Of a stretch of 64,000 nt of DNA, positions 30,101-37,623 are shown one piece after another. The notes beneath the pieces were generated by a model that saw only the letters and a list, made by a program, of their open reading frames with translations, searched no databases and was not told where the DNA came from. Numbering within the stretch: the stretch's first letter is position 1; every line of letters begins with the position of its first letter. The position numbers and the translations under genes are program-made. The DNA is from G965232465 sp965232465 (GTDB lineage: Bacteria > Pseudomonadota > Alphaproteobacteria > JAQWUY01). The stretch covers positions 868,001-932,000 of the forward strand of contig OZ246977.1 in assembly GCA_965232465.1 (NCBI GenBank), written 5' to 3'.

Positions 30101-33100
30101 TTTCATACTTATCGTTAGCCGCATAGGTAACCCGCACTTTTACCACCCCCCTCTGGGTGGTGTTGGCAATCTTACCATCGCTCGACGCCACCGTGATAGC
30201 ATTCCCCCCTGTGGTCGCACCAGCGGTTGTCCCCGATGCTATCAATGCGTACGTGGGACTATTGCTAATCCCCGTAGGTTTGCTGGCATTTTCTGTATAC
30301 GAAACCGTTTGGCTACTTGCGTTCCATCTAATCGTACCAGCGGATATACTAAACCCGCTGTGGTCTGTGCCATCCTGTTTGCTCACCGTAAAGTTTTGAT
30401 ATTCTGTAACGGCGTCTACTCTTGCCGCTCCTGTCCCTTTTGCCGCACGGACAATTTTTATCAATAAGGTACCCGATTTGGTTAATTTGCTGGCATCAAT
30501 CGCCCCGGTTCTGATGTTACTTATAGCATTTTGCCCACTGGCAACAATACCTGAGGTGGTGGGTGTCTTACCACTGCCATCATCGCCCGTTGGCACAATC
30601 GAAAAGGTGTAATCTGCATTAGTAAATGTTACACTCCCCACCGAAGTTCTTAACTTATAGTTCGTAGTATACGATTTACCCCACTTACCTGAACCCGTAC
30701 GCCCCCCTGTACTTATCTTCGATGGCTCCGTCGACAATTCAAATGTCGCCGTCTTATTCTCATACGCAGGATGCGACAATGTGGCGGTAACCGTTGTTTT
30801 GGTTTTAATTTCATCGGATATGGTTAGGGTTTTGCCACTACCCGTTACAGCAAGGTCGCCGTTATTATCCGTATCGGCAACGCTTACCAGTGTCCACTCA
30901 GATTTTTGTGTTTGTGCCGTACCTGTACTGCTTACAGACAGTTGCCCCAGTATCTCTGCGGTGCTTACCACTTTATTCCCATCCCCAGACACATAGGATA
31001 TGACAAGATCCGCCATGCTCAGGGTATCCGTTGCCGTTTGCTTGGCAATGGCAAAGTCCGCTAGGGTTAAACTACCACTGTATTTATCCCCTTTGGCGGT
31101 TAAGGTGATAACCACTGTACCAGCGGAGGTTGCTCCACTGATTTTACCATCATTATCGATTCGAACCGTACCACTGGGTGCCGCCCCTGCCTTGTTGGCA
31201 ACCGCCCATGTAAACGCATTCGCCGCCAGACCGCCGGGCAAGTTGGTATATTTTAGGTCGAATTTGGTGGCGGTGCTCGTCTTCCACTTGTTGTCCCCAC
31301 TGTTTAACGATATGGTCGGGATTGTCGTTACATCTTTCCCTGCCCCTAGCTCCTGCTTATTCACTGTAATATTTTCATATACTGTTAATGCGGGCAATCC
31401 GCCTTTGGCTCTGCGTTCGATTTTTACCAACACTTTACCTGATTTATTTAGCTTGGTGCCATCAATCGCCCCGGTTTTGTCGTCAATCGCCCCACTTAAA
31501 TCACCGCTAACAATGCCCGCAGTGGTGGCGTCTTTGCCCCCTTTGCCCCCATCACTGTTGGGTAAAATAGTAAAGGTGAAATCCGCACTGGGATCAAACG
31601 ATACGGTAACATCCCCCACCGTGTCAGAAGCTTTTAGCTTATAATCCACAGTAAAGGTCTTGCCCCATTTACCGCTTAATCCCGTAGGGGCATCCCCCAA
31701 TGTACCGGCACCTGTCGAGAGTTCGAAGGTTTTGCTCTGATCCGCATATTCAGAATCCGTATGTTCGAAGACAGCGGTTACAGTTGTCCCTGAGGGTATT
31801 GCCCCGGATATAACCAAAGTCTTGCCATTAACAGCCAGCTTATCACTATTATCTGTATCCGCTAGGCTTTTTAGGCTCCAATCGGATTTTTGCGTTTGCC
31901 CCCCGGATACAGATAATTTACCCAGTATCTGTGCCGTGCTTACCGTTACATTGCCAGACCCATACGGTACAACAAGATTTGTCATCGTTAACGACCCGGT
32001 AAATGCAGTATCGGTTTTGACATAGACAATACGATCATTAAAGTCCGCCGCACTATATGTCAATTTGATAACCGCTGCACCCGCACCGGCTTTGTCTTCC
32101 AGTGTACTGGTATATGTGGCACTGCCAACGGCAACATTCGTACCCCCATTCTTAAACTGGAAGTCTGTACCACTTGTTCCTGAAACCCTTTCCGCTTTCA
32201 CAGTCGGCGTTATCCCGGTGGGCAGGGTGCCAATAAAGGTTTTCAGGTCATATGTCTGTGCATTGGTTAAAGTATACGCAGTGGCTTGGCTGCTGCCATC
32301 GCCGCCCTTAATATCATTATTGGTTTTATCCGAATCGGATAGCACACTGCCGATTTGGCTGATGGCGGCCGCTGATACATATACAACCCGATCCTCAAAT
32401 CCATCCGCACTGTATGTCAATTTTAAGGTGGCGACTTTGCCCCCCGCTATATCTTTAAACTGGCTATCTGCGGTAACTTCCGCCAAAGGTACAGTGGTGG
32501 TACCATCGCTGGCGTAAAATTCATAGTCTGTGCCCTCAGCCCCATCATCGCCAGCGACTTGTTCCACTTTTACCGTAACTTTATTCGGATCAATCGCTCC
32601 GCCTGTGGTTTTAAGCGTATCTGGAATGTCGCCAAGAAAATCGGCAACATCGTATTGTTCCCCATTCTGTAAGGCGTATGCGGATCCTTCTGTCGTACCA
32701 TCCCCAGCACTGATTTTATTCGCTGTTTTGTCCGCAGCACTCAGAGTATCCCCAAGGGCAGGGGTGTTCTCCGCATCAGCGGTTCTTATCTCATAGTGCC
32801 GTTCGACCTTGTCATAGCGTTTGTGCCATACGGTATCTGTACCTGATATAGGAGTGGATTTTAATGCGGACTGTAACTGGTCTTGTATGCTTTTACCGAA
32901 TGCCAGTTTAAAATCGACCGATATATCGGTCTGTGCCGATTCGCCATTGGGTTTGTCATATTCCCCCCGCACTGTTACCACTGCATTGGGGGTAAATTCA
33001 GCAATTAGTTTATTACCCTTAACAACCGTATCGCCAACCCCATCGAATCTATAGGTATTTACCCCCACAGACACTTGCTCATAATTGGGAATATTGCCCT

Positions 33101-33635
33101 TAGCCGTTATATCCCAGCCTTGTAATACCTTTTTATCGTCGATAATGTTATTACCAATGCGACGATATAGGTTTGCCGCCATATCAAACCGTGCGGTTTT
33201 TAGTTCCGCCCCCACACTAAACCGTTGGAAATTTTCTGAAGATTTAAAAGCAAGTATATTCTTTGTCCCATCCTTGCTATCAAAGAACGCATTGACCCCA
33301 ACAATTAAGGGTGCGGTTGTTGTATCGATAAGTTTCCGATACCCCAATCCCAAGTTTAATCGATTCACCGACTTCTGACGATTATAAGAAGTTTGTAAAT
33401 ATGTAACCGTGTCTTTTGTTTCCGACAGGTTGCTAAAAGCGGTAATATCCCAATTTAGGGTTTTATCCGTATATCCAATACCCCCACTAATCCATTCGAA
33501 GATACCTTGCTTGTTAATCGTATCGATAAACAAATTCCCCGTGGCATTTACAACTTTGTCCGTATCATCGGTAAACGCTGGCGTTATTGTTGATAACACA
33601 AGTACACTAGCACCAGCCAAAAACATCTTTTTCAT
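21150..33635 (-). CDS. Giant inverse autotransporter adhesin (intimin/invasin-like), 4161 residues
   Basis: A signal peptide (MKKMFLAGASVLVLSTITPA) and an intimin-type inverse autotransporter beta-barrel (about 25-285, closing with WHKRYDKVERHYEIR) are followed by two N-proximal modules (LSxxDKT ... GDG) and then ten C-A-(B or D) super-repeats (about 530-3990). C ends in FELST, A begins GKWGKSYT and ends in SKQ, B carries SGTTAGATTGG/VASSDGK, D begins VLGTDVTTIPTISL; nearly every B and D ends in KQ. A distinct C-terminal domain ends in YLKSEDCAPFCDL. The barrel should anchor in the outer membrane and export the modules. Adhesion or invasion is inferred from the family. The promoter contains a poly(A) tract. 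Confidence 0.93.
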   Translation of the reverse strand: MKKMFLAGASVLVLSTITPAFTDDTDKVVNATGNLFIDTINKQGIFEWISGGIGYTDKTLNWDITAFSNLSETKDTVTYLQTSYNRQKSVNRLNLGLGYRKLIDTTTAPLIVGVNAFFDSKDGTKNILAFKSSENFQRFSVGAELKTARFDMAANLYRRIGNNIIDDKKVLQGWDITAKGNIPNYEQVSVGVNTYRFDGVGDTVVKGNKLIAEFTPNAVVTVRGEYDKPNGESAQTDISVDFKLAFGKSIQDQLQSALKSTPISGTDTVWHKRYDKVERHYEIRTADAENTPALGDTLSAADKTANKISAGDGTTEGSAYALQNGEQYDVADFLGDIPDTLKTTGGAIDPNKVTVKVEQVAGDDGAEGTDYEFYASDGTTTVPLAEVTADSQFKDIAGGKVATLKLTYSADGFEDRVVYVSAAAISQIGSVLSDSDKTNNDIKGGDGSSQATAYTLTNAQTYDLKTFIGTLPTGITPTVKAERVSGTSGTDFQFKNGGTNVAVGSATYTSTLEDKAGAGAAVIKLTYSAADFNDRIVYVKTDTAFTGSLTMTNLVVPYGSGNVTVSTAQILGKLSVSGGQTQKSDWSLKSLADTDNSDKLAVNGKTLVISGAIPSGTTVTAVFEHTDSEYADQSKTFELSTGAGTLGDAPTGLSGKWGKTFTVDYKLKASDTVGDVTVSFDPSADFTFTILPNSDGGKGGKDATTAGIVSGDLSGAIDDKTGAIDGTKLNKSGKVLVKIERRAKGGLPALTVYENITVNKQELGAGKDVTTIPTISLNSGDNKWKTSTATKFDLKYTNLPGGLAANAFTWAVANKAGAAPSGTVRIDNDGKISGATSAGTVVITLTAKGDKYSGSLTLADFAIAKQTATDTLSMADLVISYVSGDGNKVVSTAEILGQLSVSSTGTAQTQKSEWTLVSVADTDNNGDLAVTGSGKTLTISDEIKTKTTVTATLSHPAYENKTATFELSTEPSKISTGGRTGSGKWGKSYTTNYKLRTSVGSVTFTNADYTFSIVPTGDDGSGKTPTTSGIVASGQNAISNIRTGAIDASKLTKSGTLLIKIVRAAKGTGAARVDAVTEYQNFTVSKQDGTDHSGFSISAGTIRWNASSQTVSYTENASKPTGISNSPTYALIASGTTAGATTGGNAITVASSDGKIANTTQRGVVKVRVTYAANDKYETITRDVSVPVSKQVGTGALTMGNLVIPYASGTKAVSTATITGKLGVPSAGGLGATSDWTLKSLADTDSHSNLAETDSGKTLTISGAITTSTTVTATFQSDKYTDKSAAFELSTGAGEMTDTSATRTGLRGKWGVGFTTAADYKLKLSDTVGDTTVTFTKGDTTNAGDYTFTIVPTSDGGKGGKDATTAGIAQAGAINANTGAIDGSKLNKSGKVLVKIVRAAKGGLPALTDYENITVDRQVLGTDVTTIPTISLNSGDNKWKTGNTKFDLKYTNLPGGLSASAFGWGIKSTTASGLLEIDANGKISKATSAGTVSITMTASASNNDKYSGSFDLAAFTIAKQTTSDTLSMADLVIFYADGDGNKVVTTAEILGQLSVSSTGTAQTQKSEWTLVSVANTDNNGDLAVSGGGKTLTISDEIKTKTTVTAVLSHPAYENKTATFELSTERSKISNGPRTGSGKWGKSYTADYNLRPAVNGVTFVQSDYTFSIVTGAVPSDAPSGTKATTTGILDTSKTAINTNTGAINAAALTKSGTLLIKIVRAKRGSVDTVTEYQNFTVSKQDSSDHSGFSVSAGAIAWNANSQTVSYTENASKPAGIGTATYALVTSGTTAGATTGGDAITVASSDGKIGKTTKGGVVKVKITYAANDKYETITRDVDVTINKQAGTGALSMGNFVIPYGGSGDTKVSTATITGKLTVPNSLGAKSEWTLKSLADTDSHSNLAETDSGKTLTISGAIPTSTTVTATFESDKYTDKTATFELSTGAGAMSTGDTRTGLSGKWGIGFSTAADYKLKLTDSVGDTTVTFTKGATTTPGDYTFTILPTSDGGKGGKDATTANIVTGALTGAINANTGAIVANKLTKSGTLLVKIVRKAKGGLPELIDYENITVSKQVLGTDVTTIPTISPFLDDFKWKTNPATTFGMAYINLPGGQSANAFDWSVAKKASNAPSGNIQINSLGQIFGATSGGTVVITLTAKGDKYSGTMTLADFAIAKQTGTDSLSMADLVIFYADGDGNKVVTTAEILGQLSVSSTGTAQTQKSEWTLVSVADSDNNGDLAVTGGGKTLTISDEIKTKTTVTAVLSHPAYENKTATFELSTEPSKISKGPRTGSGKWGKAYTADYNLRPAVNGVTFLQSDYTFSIITGAVPNDAPSGTKATTAGIVANGQTAITARTGAIDGTKLTKSGTLLIKIFRAKRGSVDTVTEYQNFTVSKQDSSDHTGFSVSAGAIAWATASTAVTYTRTNAPAGIGTATYALTASGTTAGPTTGASAITVASSDGKIGKTTKGGVVKVRVTYPANDKYETITRNVDVTINKQVGTGALSMDDLVIPYGGSGDKVVNTATIAGKLGVPSAGGLGATSDWTLKSLADTDSAGNTKFVIVNNKAITIKGAIPTSTTVTATFASDKYTDKTATFELSTGAGTMSTGDTRTGVSGKWGIGFSVAADYKLKLSDTVGDTSVTFIKGATSTPGDYTFTIVTGNVPSDAPSGTKVSSTGILDTSKTAINANTGAINGMALTKSGDLLVKIVRKAKGGLPELIDYENITVTKQDSSDHSGFTVSAGGIPWATASRTVTYTPTNLPTGIGTATYALTASGTDAGPTTGGNAITVASSDGKIGKTAQSGVVKVKITYAANDKYETITRDVDVTINKQTVHANTLSVANLVVTYVSGTETVRAADILGQLTATGSSRSDWTVKSLTNTDNHASVGFPVSGGLGLVISGAINTPTTITVVFESTKYENVTKTFKLSTRPTQLIDGTPAGKGKWGKSYTVDYALNLTDNGVTFTTGASGDYTFSVVTGAVPNDAPSGTKATTAGIVNGQAIAANTGIINATKLTKSGTLLIKIVRDPKGGLPETTGYVNLTVGKQDLASDITKPTVSSTDSKWKTSGAKIPLAFAGLPNGTGFGDYSWTVAGKAGNDKPDEISAGLSVAADGLTGATSGGKVIITMQAKSDDSKYTGQVNLADFTITKQDLASDITKPTVSSTDSTWKTSGAKIPLAFAGLPSGTAFGDYSWTVAGKTGNDKPDEISAGLSVASDGLTGATSGGKAVITMRAKSDDSKYSGQVDLADFTITKQVLGTDVTTPPAVAKATNEDGKWKSDTSAKIKLNYTLPGGTSTSDYSWKVDKKSGAEPDGTLAIDGNGHISGAKSGGTAEITITAKSTNKKYSGNMRTADFTIAKQTETGTLKLADIIVSYRPGVSKDKTIRVNDILSKLSIVSGSSSTGDWTLKSLRNTGGNANLVINNDNTITVKGAITTSTTITATFESTKYEQKTADVEVSTQPTQLSSSARLGSGTWGKTYATHYRFIFLDNGVSFTTGSITVPGDYTFEILPHTVSVSGFTSTTAGIAQAGAIDQHNGKIDATKLTRGGILLIKITRKAKGGLAQLIEYQNFTVDKQVLGTDVTTPPAVTKASGEDGIWKNNMATKINLDYTLPGNTTPPHYTWTVQGKSGNVPSGTLTIDQTSGDISGATSAGTIEMTITAKSNNPQYSGSIRTADFSINKQKATGTLSMADLIVPYVSGSGDKTIGAASIQGTLSVTGGSSKKDDWTLKSLANTDGNTKLVINNDNSITIKDAFTTSTTITATFESTKYEDETATIKISTQPTRISSATRSGSGAWGKSYTTDYKLNLNDNGVSFTTGTNTIPSDFTFEILANTISVPGFAPTTAGIVNGALTGAINKDTGQIDATKLTRGGVLLVKITRAAKGSLPKLIEHENFKIDKQNLADYTPKPTVSSTDNKWKDRGGKIPLTFAGFPTNTNYEDYTWTAAGTASDAPDTISTGLSVASDGISGAESSGTVVITMTAKNSNIKYSGKLDLANFSIAKHTISMPTIATSLTSGNLHVTTGTGSSRDPFLTKSSNIYTIKDMVSGVSPILVTTSSVKVTAHWTMATDASGTLGGADLTLNTLQPEPPINNNKTGFTVTKVFRPAPNNRTIVDHSKFLGLKSFTMYLRFAFSNPDTKKYIFTPTLIDVYLKSEDCAPFCDL
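21640..32000 (-). repeat. Coding tandem module array of the giant adhesin
   Basis: Within the adhesin gene about 33 modules of roughly 100-115 residues fall into four families repeating as C-A-x. In protein order the third member is D, B, D, B, D, B, B, D'D'D, D, D'. Several copies are almost identical over long stretches (for example the B modules with ITYAANDKYETITRDVDVTI), so recombination between units could change length. The boundaries given are approximate. Confidence 0.8.
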
Positions 33636-33769
33636 ACATTCAATCCTTAATATTTTAAAAATTCAAACTTACGGCGATACCATACACTATCGACACCGCC
33701 AAACAGAAACTTGCCAGATAAAGTTTATAAAGATAGTTTGGCATATGCCTAAATAAACACCTAATTATA

Positions 33770-33796
33770 ATTATACAGATTTTTTTTTTTTTTCAA
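33770..33796 (-). promoter_or_regulatory. Promoter of the giant adhesin with homopolymeric spacer
   Basis: On the minus strand TTGAAA (33796-33791) is followed 15 bases later by a perfect TATAAT (33775-33770). The spacer is made almost entirely of the poly(A) tract. It lies about 135 bases upstream of the ATG, which has AAGGAT as ribosome binding site. Spacing would reach the optimal 17 with two more A residues. Confidence 0.6.
33780..33793. repeat. T14 (A14 on the coding strand) homopolymer
   Basis: Fourteen consecutive T on the plus strand. It lies between the -35 and -10 hexamers of the adhesin promoter, where slipped-strand changes would alter promoter spacing. Confidence 0.95.
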
Positions 33797-33900
33797 GTAT
33801 TAAAAACAACAATTAAAATATACCATAAGTTGCATGTATGGGACAGATAAGTAGGGAAGGGGGGAATTGGGAAGTGTGCTTTTATCTTTGATTGACTATA

Positions 33901-35127
33901 TTATCCAATAATATTATTGTCCTTTAAATTTTGTATGGATTGTGTGTCCAGTTTTAATATATCTTGTAATATGGATGTTGCATTTTGTGATAAAGTGGGG
34001 GCAGGGGTAGCAAAATTGGGGTTGTCACCATTGATATGTATGGCGGGTTTTACAACTTTGTACTGTTTGCCCACTGCATTGGATTGTAAGGATTGGACGA
34101 GGTTACGGTTTTGTATTTGTTTTAATTTCAGTGTGGTGTCCAGTGTATTGATTTCCCCCACAGGGATTTTTAAGGGTACAATCCCGGCGATCCATTCGGC
34201 GGTGGTTTTTTGTGTTAGTACACTTTCCAAATATGCAATAACTTGTTCCCGATTTTCACAACGGGTATGGCGGTCTTTGAATGCGGGTATATCCATCCAT
34301 TCTGGGTGTCCCAAAAAGGTAACCAGAGCATTCCATTGGTGTTGGGTGTTGGTGGCAATATTTATCATGCCATCTTTGGTGCGAAAAGTCCCTGATGGGG
34401 TCGATGCGGCACTGTGGTTGCCATTTTGTACATGGACTTTGCCACTGACCGTGTAATCGCTGGCGACCCATCCCAGGCTGGCAATCACCGATTCAAGCAT
34501 CGATATATCGATATATGCCCCTGTTTTTTGCGGATTGTTAAGGGCGGATACAATCGCAAATGCCCCATTTAATCCCGCAATGGTATCAGAAATGGGTGCC
34601 CCTGTTCGATAGGGTACAGGGGGTTCCCCATCCGCAGGCGGTGCCCCCGTTACCGCCATAAGCCCCGATATGCCTTGGATAATTTGGTCATATGCTGCTC
34701 GATTCGACATGTCCCCCTGTTGTCCATACCCAGAAATGGCACAGTATACCAACGCAGGATTTATGTGTTTTAAAGTGTTATACCCCAGCCCCAATCGTGT
34801 CATAACGCCCGCTCGAAAGTTTTCCACCACCACATCACATTTGGCAACCATTTTTTTAAAAATTGCAACACCTGTATCGGATTTTAAATTTAAGGCAAGG
34901 GATTTTTTACCCGTATTCATGCCCAAAAACAATGCCCCCATATTTTTTGTTGTTAAATCGGTTTCGATACCCAACTGTCGTCCGCTGTCACCCGTTTTAA
35001 GGGGCTCAATTTTAATAACTTCCGCCCCCATATGTGCCAAGTGTAAAGTACAAAACGGCCCCGCAATAATTGTGGTTAAATCCAATACTTTTATATGCGA
35101 TAAGGGTAATTGGGGGGTGTCAGTCAT
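33901..35127 (-). CDS. CaiB/BaiF family (class III) CoA-transferase
   Basis: 408 residues. N-terminal VLDLTTIIAGPFCTLHLAHMGAEVIKIE, LNLKSDTG, VENFRAGVMTRLGLGY and YDQIIQGISGLM are hallmarks of family III CoA-transferases. The catalytic Asp expected after the DVVVENFRAG segment would be in the AAYDQ motif. These enzymes move CoA between organic acids. The substrate is unknown; the divergent neighbour is an HMG-CoA-lyase-like enzyme, so a branched-chain or itaconate/citramalyl-type acid is plausible (inference). Start at ATG with AAAGAAAG upstream. Confidence 0.87.
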   Translation of the reverse strand: MTDTPQLPLSHIKVLDLTTIIAGPFCTLHLAHMGAEVIKIEPLKTGDSGRQLGIETDLTTKNMGALFLGMNTGKKSLALNLKSDTGVAIFKKMVAKCDVVVENFRAGVMTRLGLGYNTLKHINPALVYCAISGYGQQGDMSNRAAYDQIIQGISGLMAVTGAPPADGEPPVPYRTGAPISDTIAGLNGAFAIVSALNNPQKTGAYIDISMLESVIASLGWVASDYTVSGKVHVQNGNHSAASTPSGTFRTKDGMINIATNTQHQWNALVTFLGHPEWMDIPAFKDRHTRCENREQVIAYLESVLTQKTTAEWIAGIVPLKIPVGEINTLDTTLKLKQIQNRNLVQSLQSNAVGKQYKVVKPAIHINGDNPNFATPAPTLSQNATSILQDILKLDTQSIQNLKDNNIIG

Positions 35128-35228
35128 GGGTATGGTTCTTTCTTTTACTGTACAATTTATTGTGTTTATAATATAGTATACAATATTTATAAAAATGCAA
35201 GATGTAACACTCTTATGACACGAAAGCG

Positions 35229-36077
35229 ATGCCCATGTATATACAGATTTGTGAAGTTAGCCCCCGTGACGGATTACAAAACCATCCCGTCGATGTGTCC
35301 ACAGATGATAAAATAGTCATGATTGATACATTGTCCCAATGTGGGTTTACCAGCATTGAAGTTACCAGTTTTGTATCCCCTAAATGGGTACCCAAAATGG
35401 CGGATGGCGGCGAAGTGATGCAAGGTATCACCCGTCTTGATAATATCAATTATATTGTTTTAACCCCCAATCAGCGGGGTATGGAAAATGCCCTTAATTA
35501 TCATCCCGATAGCATCTGTATTTTTCCATCGGCAACCGAAGCGTTTAGCAAACGCAATTTAAATGCCACCAAACAGCAAGCCTTTGATCGTTTTGCCCGT
35601 GTTGCCAAATTGGCACATGCCCACAATATTAAAATTCGGGGCAGTTTGTCGTGTGCAGGATTTTGCCCCTATGTGGGCGTTGTATCGCCGAGGGTAATTG
35701 CCGATGATGTGCAAAAATTGTTGGACATGGGGTGTCATACCATTAGCTTAGCCGATACGGTGGGGGGCGTTACCGGTGATATGTCCCGGGCGGTGTTGGA
35801 TACAGTGTTAAAATATGTAAATCCGCACAGGGTGTTTGGGCATTTTCATGATACTAGGGGATATGCGTTGGATAATGTGGATGCGTATATGGATGCGGGT
35901 GTAACCGCCTTTGATGGGGCTATATTGGGGTTGGGCGGTTGTCCATTTGCTAAGGGGGCAACCGGGAATGTAAACACCCGTAAATTGGTTACCCACTTGC
36001 ACGCCACCGGACACACCACAAATATATGTGTCGATACCTTGATTCAAGCGGAAAAAACCATTCAAAAATTTGTATAA
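35229..36077 (+). CDS. Hydroxymethylglutaryl-CoA lyase-like enzyme
   Basis: 282 residues, DRE-TIM metallolyase fold: EVSPRDGLQNHP (metal and catalytic Arg-Asp), GFTSIEVTSFVSPKWVPKMAD, SLSCAGFCPYVG, SLADTVGG, the metal ligands in FGHFHDTRGYALDN and the catalytic-loop cysteine in GLGGCPFAKGATGN. It cleaves HMG-CoA to acetoacetate and acetyl-CoA, or a related acyl-CoA. It is divergently transcribed from the CoA-transferase across about 100 bases, suggesting shared regulation. A second ATG lies two codons downstream. Confidence 0.9.
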   Translation: MPMYIQICEVSPRDGLQNHPVDVSTDDKIVMIDTLSQCGFTSIEVTSFVSPKWVPKMADGGEVMQGITRLDNINYIVLTPNQRGMENALNYHPDSICIFPSATEAFSKRNLNATKQQAFDRFARVAKLAHAHNIKIRGSLSCAGFCPYVGVVSPRVIADDVQKLLDMGCHTISLADTVGGVTGDMSRAVLDTVLKYVNPHRVFGHFHDTRGYALDNVDAYMDAGVTAFDGAILGLGGCPFAKGATGNVNTRKLVTHLHATGHTTNICVDTLIQAEKTIQKFV

Positions 36078-36102
36078 TATGGTTTAAGAAAGATAAAAAT
36101 AT

Positions 36103-36714
36103 ATGCAAATATCCGTGCATTATGTGGAACTTATGATTGCCACCTTGGTGTTTGTCTTAACCCCTGGGCTGGGCGTTGCGATAATTTTATCCCGTACTAT
36201 TGCCGATGGATTATGGCGGGGCTGTGTGGTTGGGGTGGGTTTGGTATTGGGTGATATGACTTATGCGGTGGTGGTATTGTTGGCGTTTACCGGTTTGGCG
36301 GATATGATTGCCCCATATTTGTTTTATGTGCGTATATGTGGGGCGGGATACTTGATATATTTGGGTATACAACAAATGCGAAAGGGAAAAATTGATATGC
36401 AGCACAGCCCCGCTGTGCACCGTCCCATATGGCATGATTTGCTGGTACATTGGTTGGTGTCGGTTACCAATCCCAAGGTTATGGTGTTTTATATGGGTTT
36501 TTTACCGCTGTTTTTACCATTGGGACACCTGCGTATGGGACAAAATATAGGGGTTATATTATCGCTGTTTAGTGCCAGCGTGTTGGGGATTTTTATCACA
36601 GCATTTTTTGCCGTACGATTGAAAAAATATTTGGTAAATGACAAAACCGCCCCGATCATTAATAAAATCATCGGCGTTTTAATGTGCATGGTCGGTGTGT
36701 TTCTGGTTATGTAA
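36103..36714 (+). CDS. LysE/RhtB family amino-acid exporter
   Basis: 203 residues, about six transmembrane helices. N-terminal LTPGLGVAIILSRTIADG and GVVGLG-like GCVVGVGLVLGDMTYAVVVL, central YLIYLGIQQMRKG and VTNPKVMVFYMGFLPLF are typical of the RhtB branch. It probably exports an amino acid or metabolite. It starts 25 bases after the lyase gene and may be in the same transcript. Confidence 0.88.
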   Translation: MQISVHYVELMIATLVFVLTPGLGVAIILSRTIADGLWRGCVVGVGLVLGDMTYAVVVLLAFTGLADMIAPYLFYVRICGAGYLIYLGIQQMRKGKIDMQHSPAVHRPIWHDLLVHWLVSVTNPKVMVFYMGFLPLFLPLGHLRMGQNIGVILSLFSASVLGIFITAFFAVRLKKYLVNDKTAPIINKIIGVLMCMVGVFLVM

Positions 36715-36833
36715 TATCTTTTAAGAATATAAAAAATCCACTGGTCAAAATGGATTTTCCATTATGTAATGCTTTCAGGTTCTGCCCCTATGTTTATGTA
36801 TATAGCAATGGTTTTGGTCATTATAAAAATAAA

Positions 36834-37168
36834 TCAACACATCTTTTTACGTATTTCCTGCATTTCATCATAACAGGATGATTCAAAGTGAAAGAAAAAC
36901 TCTTCAGAAAATGCGTTTACTACTTTTCCACACCTTGTTCAGTTGAGTAATCCACAAAATCCACAGATTTTCCTTTTTCTTTAGGGTAATACTTTAATGG
37001 ACCAAATCAGTGGGGCTGGTCAATTTCCAAGCCTGTAACACCCTCAAATTTGTCATTCATATTGCTGATACTATTTAAACGCAAATACACATTCTTTTTA
37101 TCATCCAGCGAATCTAGGATAGAATACAAAGCCTTGATTGAAGTATAATGGTAAATTTCGTCAGTCAT
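36834..37168 (-). pseudogene. DUF2971-like gene, broken by stops and a frame change
   Basis: Starting at ATG 37168, the minus strand reads MTDEIYHYTSIKALYSILDS then LRLNSISNMNDKFEG, the N-terminal signature of DUF2971 proteins, and hits TGA at 37007-37009. The same frame continues with PLKYYPKEKGKSVDFVDYST to a TAG-TAA pair (36917-36922); a different frame then gives VVNAFSEEFFFHFES to a TGA at 36834. Several independent lesions indicate decay. It starts 11 bases after the Panacea antitoxin gene. The remaining 36715-36833 shows nothing recognisable. Confidence 0.65.
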
Positions 37169-37179
37169 AATTTAAAAAG

Positions 37180-37623
37180 TTAATTTTTTAGTTTTTTTGA
37201 ATAAAAATCTTTTATAATCTTGTTTGGAATTTTTTTGTGTGGTGTACCATCGTAACACTGATGCCAAGGTGAACCTTTTTCGTGGGTTATTTCACGTAAG
37301 GTAAACGCCCCGTAGCCCTTATATACATCCCAAACAGATTTAATAAATGCTTTATGTGATTCCTCAATACTTGATTTTTCAGGTGGTCTATAAGAAATAC
37401 CCGAACTACCAAAGACTTTAAATTCGTGGTATACTTCTGGAACAACTGGACCATGTCGCCATGCCTCCACAGATTCTTTAAAAATAGTATTCCCACGAAT
37501 TGCTAAACCCCACGCTTTTATAAAATAGCAGATTTTAATAAGTTTTAATTGCGATACATTTTCTTCTTCTTCATTTGCCAATTGTATTATTTCATCGGCA
37601 ACTTGCAATGCTGTATATGCCAT
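37180..37623 (-). CDS. Panacea-domain (DUF4065, SocA-like) antitoxin
   Basis: 147 residues from ATG at 37623, with AAGGAGA upstream; the longer frame uses a TTG and is unlikely. Signatures: ALQVADEIIQLA, LKLIKICYFIKAWGLAI and the diagnostic EAWRHGPVVPEVYHEFK. DUF4065 proteins are antitoxins that pair with many unrelated toxins (PanAT), and one is the SocA proteolytic adaptor-antitoxin of Caulobacter. Here the downstream partner is a decayed DUF2971-like frame, so the antitoxin may be an orphan. Confidence 0.82.
   Translation of the reverse strand: MAYTALQVADEIIQLANEEEENVSQLKLIKICYFIKAWGLAIRGNTIFKESVEAWRHGPVVPEVYHEFKVFGSSGISYRPPEKSSIEESHKAFIKSVWDVYKGYGAFTLREITHEKGSPWHQCYDGTPHKKIPNKIIKDFYSKKLKN

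Noticed and set aside
21142..33054. Many open frames of 60-214 codons on the plus strand opposite the giant adhesin gene
   Set aside because: They are antisense shadows of a repetitive gene, recur with each module and lack ribosome sites or recognisable domains.
37007..37009. TGA in the DUF2971-like frame read as tryptophan or selenocysteine (recoding)
   Set aside because: TGA is a normal stop elsewhere in the window, further stops follow, and the frame later changes; decay is simpler.
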